A stretch of DNA of 64,000 nucleotides from Arabidopsis thaliana (lineage: Eukaryota; Streptophyta; Magnoliopsida; Brassicales; Brassicaceae), in assembly GCF_000001735.4 (NCBI RefSeq), contig NC_003074.8, positions 11,594,101 to 11,658,100 of the forward strand, read 5' to 3'. Shown here in pieces: positions 54,371-64,000 of the stretch. Within the stretch, counting starts at the first letter, position 1. Each line of letters begins with the position of its first letter. Position numbers and translations under genes: made by a program. Below the pieces are notes generated by a model. The model saw only the letters and a list, made by a program, of their open reading frames with translations. It was not told the origin of the DNA and did no database searches.

Positions 54371-56465
54371 ATGGGAAACCTCTGTTCTTTGTTTACTCCG
54401 CCAAAACCCGTGAAGAAAAGAAAACCCATCACAAAAAGACAATCTTCTATCGGAGCTTCTTCTTCCGGGTCGGGTCTTAATAGTAACCGTTGGAACAACC
54501 GGGTCAGATCATCTTCTTCTAGAAGAGACAACAAGTTCGAAGATGCTTTGATTCAAGAACATGCTCTTGCTGCTGCTGCTGTTTTGTTCCGACAGCAAAA
54601 CGGTGGTGGAGGATCGTTGCCGTTTGATCGGTCGGCTTCACAACGTTATCAAGGTTCTTGTTCGAAGAAGAACCAGTTGCCTCGAAGCTCGAGTTCGAGG
54701 TCAAGGTCTTCTACAGATCCTCTGTTACAACCTCATCAGTTTCTTAATCAGGTTCTTTTCTTCTTCTTGATTCTTACTTTTTTTTTTTGTACTTCATTAA
54801 AGATATGTCTTAATTAGTTTTCTTACTTGGCATTAAATGAATATTTATAGTATAGTTTCTTGAATGCTTGTTGGCTCAACGTATTAAGTGGTTACAAATC
54901 AATGTGAGTCTTGAAACTTGCTGACTCTATTTTTGTTTCATTGGTTATTGTTAATGGTGTGAATGTTGTGACAATGAGATTATATTATAGAGGATGATAA
55001 GCACATAACCAGAGTAAACCGGTGTCATAGAAAAGAGATGTGGTCTTGTTATGGCTCCTAAACTAATGGGATTGTATTCTCCACGATCTTAGTAGTAGAT
55101 TTAGTGGTTAGTTTCTTTCTTATTTTTGTGTATTTAAAGACTTCAATGTTAAGTTAAGGAATTAGACTTGAAAATTGACAAAACAGAGTTTATCTCTTTG
55201 GTACTTTGTGTGTTCTTGTGTTAAGACAAAACACATCTCTTTGGCTTTGAGGAGGGACCACCTATCAGAGGAAGACGGTTTTGATGTTGAAAGTATTATC
55301 TTAATCAAGATTCAAACTTGAAACCTGTTTTAGTTACTTAACATTTTAGCCAAACATGCCCAAATATAGTGTTTTGAGAATTTGCTCACCTAATCTTATA
55401 GATGATCCATTTTGGGATAGGAAAAAAATTGGATTATACATTTTATTGGAGTTCATATTTTTTCTCGAACTTAAATTCTTTTTTTTTACTGATATTTGAG
55501 TAGGGTATAAAGCTAGATGACTTGGAAACAAACCATTTTGTCCTTGTTCATGGAGGTAGTTTTGGCGCTTGGTGTTGGTATAAAACCATTGCACTTCTTG
55601 AGGAAGATGGTTTTAAAGTTACCGCTATAGACTTAGCAGGTTGCGGTATTAACTCGATTAATATAAATGGCATCGCTAGTTTGTCACAATATGTCAAGCC
55701 ACTTACCGATATTCTTGAAAAGCTTCCCATAGGAGAGAAGGTTCTGTTTCTCTTTGCATTCATCTTTTACTCCTTTCCCTTTTATTTCGTCTTTGAAAAT
55801 TGGTAGAATGTATTATGTAAACTTGTAGGTGATATTGGTCGGTCACGATTTTGGTGGAGCATGTATATCTTATGCTATGGAACTCTTTCCTTCAAAGATT
55901 TCGAAAGCGGTTTTCCTCGCTGCAGCGATGTTAACAAATGGTCAAAGTACACTCGATATGTTCTCCTTGAAGGTTTGCTTTCTCATATATATTCTTCTCA
56001 TGTTTCAAGCTTTGTTCCGCGCCATAGTGATTTCGATTACAACACACTTTGCAGGCCGGTCAGAACGATTTAATGAGAAAAGCTCAGATATTTATCTACA
56101 CAAATGGTAATGAAAACCCTCCAACCGCAATTGACTTAGACAAATCTCTTCTCAAAGACCTTTTGTTCAACCAAAGCCCTTCGAAGGACGTTGCATTGGC
56201 TTCTGTATCAATGAGGTCAATTCCATTTGCGCCGGTTCTTGAAAAACTCTCTCTTTCGGATGCTAACTACGGATCAGTTAGACGGTACTATATAGAGACG
56301 TTAGAAGACAATGCTATACCAGTGACTCTTCAAGAAAACATGATCAATAGTAGTCCTCCTGAAAAGGTTTATCGGTTAAAAGGCGCCGACCATGCTCCTT
56401 TCTTTTCCAAACCACAAGCTTTGCATAAACTTCTGCTTGAGATCGCCAGAATTAGCCCTGCTTAA
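54371..56465 (+). CDS. MES11: Methylesterase 11 (MES11), alpha/beta-hydrolase, four exons
   Basis: Exons 54371-54751, 55504-55740, 55829-55972 and 56055-56465 splice at GT-AG sites into 1173 bp (390 residues), the length I recall for Arabidopsis MES11 (At3g29770). The first 125 residues are Ser/Arg-rich and include MGNLCSLFTPPKP and a poly-Ala stretch, consistent with a plastid-targeting or regulatory extension. The alpha/beta-hydrolase core begins at NHFVLVHGGSFGAWCWYK. MES-family enzymes hydrolyse methyl esters of hormones such as MeIAA, MeSA and MeJA. The nucleophile elbow reads VGHDFGGA, with Asp replacing the usual Ser (GHSxGG), while TLEDNAIP (Asp) and GADHAPFFSKP (His) are kept. As I recall the MES11-MES15 subgroup, some members share this Asp, so activity is uncertain. 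No lesion is seen; this is the only intact host gene here. Confidence 0.93.
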
Positions 56466-57489
56466 CTCTTTATCATGATATTCACTAACTGGTGTTTCAA
56501 AGTGTCTCATCAGATCTCTCTTCCTCTGTATTTTTTGTTTCATTTGGTGATGTTGTTTTTGTTTCTTCTTGCCTTTTCTCAAAGGTCATCATTCTGTATT
56601 TCTATTTTCTTGTTCTCCTGTTTTTACCAGAAAAAAAATGTTTATAAAAAATGCATGTAATGGGACATAGGGTACAAATTCGTTTTATGGTAACCAGATG
56701 TTCAAGATCCTTAAAGAAGACGTTCCAATTCTTCTAGAGGGTCTAATTGACCTGCTCTTGCTCTCATAAATCTTCTTGTGTTCTTGTATGTTCTTGTATG
56801 TGTGTGAATGTATTTATGGCATTTTTTGACGTGTATATGAAATTCTTTTGAGATATAGAAGTTGTGAATCAAGTTGGCATATGTGGTCCTGGTTCAAATA
56901 GATAAGGATAATAAGAAAATGTTGTAACAAGTGGAAATGGTAACTCTAATCCAAAGCAAAAGCAATGGCCCTAAGATATATGTTTGAAACGAATTCATTG
57001 TTGTACACAAAGAATTTTTGAAGGAGGTAAACTTTTTTCAAAAAGCTAACCGTAAATATTGAGAAATCGATGAGATCGCTCTATATTAAAATCATACGGC
57101 CGAGATGACAAAAATTAACAATATTCTAGATCTTCATTATATCCATAATATTGGTTTGAGAAGGTTGGCCACTAAAAAGGAGATTGCATCATTGTACTAA
57201 TCTTTGACCAATTCATCTAAACATTATATTTAATTTGGTTGCGTAATCATTATTAGAACATCGTACCAAATCAAGAACAAACCAAAGACATCACAATTAA
57301 TGCCTAAAGTGATTGGAGATGAGCTTAAGTGATGGATTCAACTAGTTCATTAGTGGAGAGCTTGCTAAACTAAATGGAGCTTGAAAATAACAAATAGAAG
57401 CTTTCAAACTTGAAGATCACCTTAGAAGTTTAAAATGAAGCTTCACGATTCAGATATTTAAAGGATCAAATAAACAATAAAAAAGGCTC
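56466..57489. other. MES11 3' flank, no gene seen
   Basis: Contains the MES11 3' UTR (T-rich 56500-56640) and intergenic AT-rich sequence up to the start of the LINE. No open frame with recognisable domains. Confidence 0.5.
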
Positions 57490-58596
57490 TACTGACGTGG
57501 AGGCAATTTTGAAGGCGATTAGGGTTCCTAGCTTGATCAACAAGGCTGATGCTGCCGGCGGCTCCTCCGCCTAGGGTTGGAGATGGCCCTTCATCGGAAG
57601 AGGAGCTGGTCTCTTCCTCTGTTGAGTGCACCAGAAACGACGAAGAGTTGGACAGATCTCAGACAAGCGAGGAAAAGTTTGCTGGAAATATGGGTCAAAC
57701 GAAATCTGTAGAGGAGATTGAGGAGGTTTCAAAGAGTTTGGAAGGGTTATCCCCAACGATTTCATCATCCAATCAAGGGACTTGAGTTCTCGGTGAGCAA
57801 AGGCTATGGCTGAAGGCAGCACAAAAGCATATGTTTACAAAGCAAAAGTTTGTGGTCTCGGAAGTTGAAGGGCAGCAAAGGGTAGTGGTACCTAAGGGAG
57901 TTTTTGAAGGAGCAAAACCGCTCTGGGAGGACTTCCTGCTTGGAAAATTTCTTCATACAACAGCACCACATGTGGGAAAGATCTATATGATTGTGAACAA
58001 AATCTGGAGGTTGGGAGATAAATCTTCTATGATTGATGTTTTTGCTGTTAATGAGACGACTGTTAAGTTTTGAATTAGAAGTGAAGGCATTCGAAAGAGG
58101 ATTTTGAATAGAGGTATGTGAAATATAGTTGGAATTCCTATGCTCGTATCTAAATGGACCCCTTTTGCGGAGGAGACACAGCCAGCTATGAAATCCATTC
58201 CCTTATGGATCATTCTCAAGAATGTTCCACCGTCGATGTTTACGGATAAGGGTTTGGAGTTTTTATCAAGTGCAGTGGGGAAACCGCTACGGCTACACCC
58301 AAAAACAGAGGCATGTGTTAGTTTCGATGAAGCCTAAATATTGGTGGAAGCAGATCTTACCAAAGACTTGCCAAAGGAATATCGTTTCTTTGGTGAAGAA
58401 GAGGGAGAACTGGACGTGGTGATCAGTTATACATAACCCTGGCTTCCCCCACGGTATTGTAATTGTAAAAAATGGGGTCATGTGAAGAATGCATGTCTCG
58501 CAGGGGCTAGTGATGTGGGTAACCATCAAATTAGCTCAAAATCAAAGTTACCAAAAGATACAACACCGGATCGAGAAGACATTATTGATAAGAAAC
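57490..58596 (+). pseudogene. LINE ORF1 (DUF4283 plus zinc knuckle), 5' part, split by a copia insertion
   Basis: A leader and N-terminal region (57549-57785, MLPAAPPPRVGDGPSSEEEL) precede a DUF4283 domain from about 57810: KAAQKHMFTKQKFVVSEVEG, then KPLWEDFLLGKFLHTTAPHV, SKWTPFAEETQPAMK and CNCKKWGHVKNAC (zinc knuckle, about 58458-58496). It is closely related to 11250-12530. Stops at 58071, 58119 and 58335, and a TAA near 58433, show decay. A copia element sits at 58597, and the frame resumes at 63649. Confidence 0.82.
58592..58596. repeat. 5-bp target duplication GAAAC of the young copia element
   Basis: GAAAC at 58592-58596 precedes the 5' LTR, and an identical GAAAC (63644-63648) follows the 3' LTR. 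Five base pairs is the usual Ty1/copia integration footprint. Confidence 0.92.
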
Positions 58597-58850
58597 TGTT
58601 GGAGTTGGAGATCCGGTTTAACTGGTTTGGTTTACAAACTTGGCTACAAAGTTGCGTGAAGAGAACGTTGGCGTTAAATCAGGAATGTATATCAAAGTTA
58701 CTCCATAAAATCTGTATTGTTAATATTGTTTCTATATTTTCGGTAAGATACGATATCGTGATAGCACAAAGATCTTGTTCTCTAAAGCTATATATGTACA
58801 TGTAATCATTCATAATAAACAGAACAACTCTTGAAACTCTGTTTATTTCA
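58597..58850 (+). repeat. 5' LTR of the young copia element
   Basis: 254 bp, TG...CA ends. Identical by eye to 63390-63643. It would carry the element's promoter; a TATATATGTACAT stretch near 58790 may contribute. Confidence 0.93.
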
Positions 58851-58905
58851 TGGTAGCATAGCTTGAGAAATCAATTTTGATTTTCTTTTGAAACGAAGAG
58901 TGACG

Positions 58906-61900
58906 ATGGCAGCGAACCCGAACCCGACAGTGGAGGTGAGAAGAACAATTTCACCTTACGACCTGACTTCCGCCGACAATCCTGGTGCAGTAATCTCACA
59001 TCCATTGTTCACTGGAAGTAACTATGATGAATGGGCATGCAGCATGAAGACGGCGTTATGCTCTCGAAAGAAATTTGGATTCCTTGACGGGACAATTTCA
59101 AAACCCGTAGAAGGATCTCCAGATTTGGAAGATTGGTGGACTATTCAAGCATTGCTCGTGTCTTGGAATAAAATGAGTATCGATCCAGTGGTGAAGAAGA
59201 ACGTTTCTAATCGTGATGTGGCGAAGGACCTCTGGGATCATTTGAAGAAAAGGTTTTCTGTGATGAATGGGCCTAAACTTCAGCAACTTAAATCTGAGTT
59301 AGCGTGTTGTAAGCAAAGAGGGCTTACAATTGAGACATATTATGGGAAGCTAACAAAGATTTGGGACAGTATGGCTAGTTTTCGTCCCGTACGTACCTGC
59401 AAGTGTGGTGGTTGTGTGTGCGATCTTGGTGCTCTTGAGGAGAAGGATCGTGAAGAAGACAAAGTTCATGAATTCTTGTTTGGACTTGATGATGCTTTGT
59501 TTCGAACAGTGAGATCAACTCTTGTGTCACGTGTTCCTGTGCAACCTTTGGAAGAAGTGTACAACATTGTGAGGCAAGAGGAGGATCTGATCAGAAATGG
59601 AGCAAAGATTATGGATGATCAACGTGAAGTCAATGCATTTGCTGCTCAGATGAGACCGAAGCTTTACCAAGGAAGAAGTGATGAAAAAGAAAAGGGAATG
59701 GTGTGTAAACACTGCAATCGCAGCGGTCATGCGTCCGATAGCTGCTATGCAGTCATTGGATACCCGGAGTGGTGGGGAGATAGGCCACGGAGCCGCTCAA
59801 TGCAAACTCGGGGTCGTGGAGGGACTAGTTCAAGCGGCGGGCGTGGACGAGGTGCAGCTGCTTACGCCAATCGTGTGACAGTTCCAAATCATGACTCCTT
59901 TGAACAAGCAAACTATGCTCTTACTGATGAGGATCGTGACGGTGTGAGCGGTCTCACTGATAGTCAGTGGCGAACTATCAAAAGCATACTCAATTCCGGG
60001 AAAGAGGCTGCAACTGAAAAACTAACCGGTAAGTCCACTTCACCCTCTTGGATAATGGACACTGGAGCTTCGCATCACTTGACAGGAAAATTTGATATAT
60101 TGATGAATGTTAGAGATATGGAACCAGTTTTGATAGTTCTAGCTGATGGTAGGGAACGAATTTCAGTTAAAGAAGGAACAGTTCGTCTTGGATCAGATTT
60201 AGTTATGAAATCTGTGTTTTATGTTGAAGAATTTCAGTCTGATTTAATCTCAATTGGACAATTGATGGATGAGAATCGATGTGTTTTGCAAATGTCTGAT
60301 CGCTTCCTTGTTGTGCAGGACCGCACTTCGAGGATAGTGATGGGAGCTGGTAGGCGTGTAGGGGGAACGTTTCACTTTCGCAGTACGGAGATCGCAGCAT
60401 CAGTCACAGTTAAGGAGGAAAAGAATTATGAGCTGTGGCATAGTCGGTTGGGTCACCCAGCTGCGAGAGTAGTTAGTTTAATCCCAGAGAGTTCTGTTTC
60501 TGTTTCTTCTACACATTTGAATAAGGCATGTGATGTTTGTCATCGCGCTAAGCAAACTAGAAATTCATTTCCGTTGAGTATCAATAAAACTTCGAGAATT
60601 TTTGAGTTAATTCATTGTGATTTGTGGGGTCCTTATCGAACACCGTCACATACGGGTGCTCGTTATTTTCTAACAATCGTTGATGATTATTCAAGAGGGG
60701 TATGGCTGTACTTACTGAATGATAAGAGTGAAGCACCTAGTCACTTGAGAAATTTCTTTGCATTGACAGAGCGACAATTCAATGTAAAAATCAAGACAGT
60801 GAGAAGCGACAACGGAACAGAATTTCTGTGTTTGACTAGTTTTTTCCAAGAACACGGAGTCATTCATGAACGATCTTGTGTGTCTACTCCAGAGCAGAAT
60901 GGCAGGGTTGAGAGAAAACATCGGCATTTACTTAATGTAGCAAGGGCGTTGAGGTTTCAAGCCAATCTCCCAATTGAATTTTGGGGGGAATGTGTGTTGA
61001 CAGCGGCGTATCTGATTAATCGTACTCCGAGCTCAGTGTTAAACAATAGCACGCCATACGAACGTTTGCATAAGAAGCAGCCTCGATTTGATCATCTGTG
61101 TGTTTTCGGAAGTTTGTGTTATGCACACAATCGTCATCGTGGTGGTGACAAATTTGCAGAACGGAGTAGGCGTTGTGTGTTTGTTGGGTACCCGCATGGT
61201 CAAAAAGGATGGAGACTATTTGATATGGAGCAACATGAATTCTTTGTGTCACGAGACGTAGTGTTCTCAGAACAAGAATTTCCATTTCAAATGACTCACG
61301 AACAGAGTATAATCGATGAAGAAGAAGCTTTGTGGACCCCAATAGCTGATGGGTTTGTTGAAGAAGAAAATAATTTGGGCCCAAACGCAGGCCCAACTAC
61401 TCCACTTTGTGAAACAGATCAAATTGGCCCGTTTGTAACAGAATTGCAGTCACAAGAGTCGCCGTCAGCTCCGTTACCCACAGAACAAGTTCCGACGCCT
61501 CAGGCGCCTCCTGTAATCAACCCGCCGCCTGTAATTTCAACGACGTCGGCTCCGTCTACCTCTGCTCCGACGAATCTGCAGCTGTTGCCTCTGTCTCGAG
61601 CTAAGACAACAACTTCTCACGTGGTGGCTCCACCGGCGGTACCTCCTCCGCGACGACAGAGTGAAAGAAAACGAACACAACCTGTGACTCTTAAGGATTT
61701 TGTTGTCAATACTGCAGTCGGTCAGGAACCGAAGTCTAAACTTCATTCAATTCTATATCCATTGCAAGAGCGAGATGATACTCGTCGTTTCTCTGCTACT
61801 CATATCGCTTATGTTGCTGCTATTACTTCTGCAACAGAACCACGATCTTATAAGCAAGCCATGATGGATACAAGATGGGTTAAAGCGATGGGTACAGAGA

Positions 61901-63382
61901 TTGATGCTCAAGAAGAGAATCATACATGGACTATTGAGGATTTACCTCCAGGGAAACGAGCGATTGGCAGTCAATGGGTCTACAAAGTGAAGCATAATTC
62001 CGATGGTACGATAGAACGGTATAAAGCACGTTTGGTTGCGCTGGGGAACAAACAAAAAGAAGGTGAGGACTATGGTGAAACTTTTGCTCCGGTTGCAAAG
62101 ATGGCCACTGTGCGCTTGTTTCTCGATGTCGCAGCAAAACGCAATTGGGAAATCCACCAGATCGATGTTCACAATGCGTTTTTACACGGAGACTTGAGAG
62201 AAGAGGTTTATATGAAGCTACCTCCCGGTTTTGAAGCTTCTCATCCGAACAAGGTGTGTCGTCTCCGTAAAGCTCTGTATGGTTTAAAACAGGCTCCTCG
62301 ATGTTGGTTTGAAAAATTGACAACGGCTTTAAAGAGGTATGGTTTTCGGCAATCGCTTGCTGATTATTCATTATTTACTCTTGTCAAAGGTTCTGTTAGA
62401 ATTAAAATTCTCATTTACGTCGATGATTTGATTATCACTGGGAATTCTCAAAGTGCTACTCAACAATTTAAAGAGTATCTTGCGTCTTGCTTCCATATGA
62501 AAGATTTGGGTCCATTGAAGTATTTTTTGGGTATAGAAGTGGCAAGGAGTGGCAAGGAGTGACACAGGAATTTATATCTGTCAGAGAAAATATGCGTTCG
62601 ATATCATTTCAGAGACTGGTTTGTTGGGAGCTAAGCCTGCGAGTTTTCCCTTGGAACAAAATCATAAGCTCGGATTGTCAACGTCACCACTGCTCACGGA
62701 TCCACAACGGTATAGACGATTGGTTGGTCGCTTGATTTATCTAGCTGTTACACGACCCGACTTGGCATTTTCGGTACATATATTGGCACGGTTTATGCAA
62801 GAACCAAGAGAGGATCACTGGCAGGCATCATTACGTGTCGTTCGCTATCTCAAAGCTGATCCGGGTCAAGGAGTTTTTCTTCGACGGTCAGGTGATTTTC
62901 AAATCACTGGTTGGTGTGACTCGGATTGGGCTGGTGATCCAATGAGTAGGCGCTCAGTAACTGGTTATTTTGTACAGTTTGGTGACTCTCCTATCTCTTG
63001 GAAAACGAAAAAGCAAGACACAGTTAGTAAATCATCTGCGGAAGCTGAATATTGAGCAATGTCGTTTCTTGGTTCAGAATTGTTGTGGTTGAAACAGCTG
63101 CTGCTTGCACTTGGGGTTCGTCACGTCCAACCGATGATAATGTGCTGCGACAGTAAGTCTGCTATCTATATTGCTACGAATCCGGTTTTCCACGAACGCA
63201 CAAAGCATATTGAGATAGATTGTCACTTTGTGCGTGATGAATTTGTTAAAGGTGTAATAGCTCCTCGTCATGTTGGCACTACTACTCAACTTGCTGACAT
63301 CTTTACAAAGCCTTTGGGACGTGACTGTTTCTCAGCATTTCGGGTCAAGTTAGGCATACGAAATTTGTATGCTCCAACTTGA
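58906..63382 (+). pseudogene. copia gag-pol polyprotein, one 10-bp duplication frameshift and one stop
   Basis: The first ATG of the frame is at 58906 (MAANPNPTVEVRR). Order of domains: gag (SADNPGAVISHPLFTGSNYD, then UBN2-type text), CCHC knuckle CKHCNRSGHASDSC (about 59703-59745), protease with MDTGASHHLTG (60056), GAG-pre-integrase LWHSRLGHPAARVV, integrase (CDLWGPYRTPSHTGARYF, the Asp motif VDDYSRGVW, RSDNGTEF, PEQNGRVERKHRH with the catalytic Glu), reverse transcriptase (QWVYKVKHNSDGTIERYKAR, YVDDLIITGNS at 62416) and RNase H (CDSDWAGD, CDSKSAIY). The frame breaks at 62562 because GGCAAGGAGT is duplicated (about 62540-62559). It resumes at 62549 onward, and a TGA at 63053 interrupts SAEAEY-AMSFLG. 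It ends at 63382, just before the polypurine tract. Full length otherwise. Confidence 0.93.
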
Positions 63383-63389
63383 GGGGGGG

Positions 63390-63643
63390 TGTTGGAGTTG
63401 GAGATCCGGTTTAACTGGTTTGGTTTACAAACTTGGCTACAAAGTTGCGTGAAGAGAACGTTGGCGTTAAATCAGGAATGTATATCAAAGTTACTCCATA
63501 AAATCTGTATTGTTAATATTGTTTCTATATTTTCGGTAAGATACGATATCGTGATAGCACAAAGATCTTGTTCTCTAAAGCTATATATGTACATGTAATC
63601 ATTCATAATAAACAGAACAACTCTTGAAACTCTGTTTATTTCA
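63390..63643 (+). repeat. 3' LTR of the young copia element
   Basis: 254 bp, identical by eye to the 5' LTR, followed by target duplication GAAAC. Lack of any difference indicates very recent insertion or recent gene conversion. Confidence 0.93.
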
Positions 63644-63648
63644 GAAAC

Positions 63649-63850
63649 TAGAGGCAGTGGAAGATGCAGTCCATAACACCACTTCGGAAAATGCTAACAC
63701 AGGGGCCAGGAAAGAAAGTACGGAGGAAGAAGAGAAGGCGGATGGATGGATCACACCAATAAAAACAAAAGAAATTTTCACAGAAGTGGCTAAAAAAAGA
63801 ATTGCTCTCATGATTTGGCAAAGTGAGATGTGGTTTTCACCATTTGTCTT
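63649..63850 (+). pseudogene. LINE ORF1 continuation after the copia insertion
   Basis: KLEAVEDAVHNTTSENANTG, ARKESTEEEEKADGWITP and KTKEIFTEVAKKRIA continue the acidic C-terminal part of LINE ORF1 interrupted at 58596. Homology fades near 63810, so the LINE is truncated before its endonuclease. The remaining bases to 64000 are purine-rich, with nothing recognised. Confidence 0.7.
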
Positions 63851-64000
63851 TTGAATGGTTTTTAGACCAAAATACCCTTAATAGAATCAACCAAACTCCA
63901 CAGCAGTTGGTTTCGGTTTAGTTTCTATGGTTCAGTTTTAAAAAAAAAAGAAAAAAAAACTGAAACGAAGCAACCAAAGAAGAAGAAAAAGAGGAAGAGA

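Larger units (their letters stand above)
58597..63643 (+). mobile_element. Full-length young Ty1/copia retrotransposon (5047 bp, identical LTRs)
   Basis: The LTRs at 58597-58850 and 63390-63643 are 254 bp each and identical by eye (TGTTGGAGTTGG...GTTTATTTCA). The 5-bp duplication GAAAC flanks it. Behind the 5' LTR is TGGTAGCATAGC, a 10/12 match to the initiator-Met tRNA primer-binding site. A purine tract GAGGGGGGG (63381-63389) precedes the 3' LTR. The gag-pol frame has only two breaks. Size and layout suit an Ale-type copia lineage. Confidence 0.95.

Noticed and set aside
62549-62562. Overlap of two pol frames as a possible programmed ribosomal frameshift
   Set aside because: The overlap is created by an exact 10-bp tandem duplication (GGCAAGGAGT) inside conserved reverse-transcriptase sequence; removing one copy restores the frame, so it is a mutation.

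Overview
The window is nuclear DNA from a Brassicaceae plant, most probably Arabidopsis thaliana or a very close relative, from a transposon-rich and probably pericentromeric region. The evidence is one intact host gene, MES11 (methylesterase 11; At3g29770 in Arabidopsis by my recollection, a gene lying near the chromosome 3 centromere). It has four exons with GT-AG introns and a predicted product of exactly 390 residues. Nearly everything else is transposable-element DNA, mostly broken, nested and in plant-type families. No bacterial or viral genome features were seen.

Layout. 1-7666: a hAT transposon (TTF/ZMYM-type transposase, minus strand) that jumped into another copy of itself with an 8-bp target duplication, followed by a 1.94-kb tandem ladder. 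7950-9600: an antisense host-gene pseudogene split by a Tourist-like MITE carrying an E2F-motif minisatellite. 9945-12535: an L1 LINE fragment (ORF1 plus endonuclease). 12551-18950: a Ty1/copia element on the minus strand, interrupted by a solo LTR and a MITE, with its 5' end duplicated. 19600-21846: an F-box pseudogene and a probable Helitron 3' end. 23697-27870: a PIF/Harbinger element inside a CACTA-like element. 27867-29640: an LTR. 31430-36845: a second PIF/Harbinger element whose ORF1 carries a WG-rich repeat tail. 36960-37915: an unrecognised exon-like remnant. 38185-44935: a scrambled junction, then a Ty3/gypsy chromovirus. 44985-47515: an LTR piece and an L1 LINE 3' half. 48248-51562: a decayed copia element with both LTRs. 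53188-54082: a CACTA end. 54371-56465: MES11. 57490-63850: an L1 LINE split by a young copia element with identical LTRs.

Apart from MES11, no gene here looks functional. The elements interact mainly as insertion targets for one another: hAT into hAT, solo LTR and MITE into copia, Harbinger into CACTA, MITE into a gene relic, copia into LINE. The main points for follow-up are the hAT self-insertion ladder, the E2F-motif MITE, the WG-repeat tail of the Harbinger ORF1, the recent copia insertion about 2 kb downstream of MES11, and the Ser-to-Asp nucleophile elbow in MES11. All family names come from reading motifs and from memory of the families; no database search was run.
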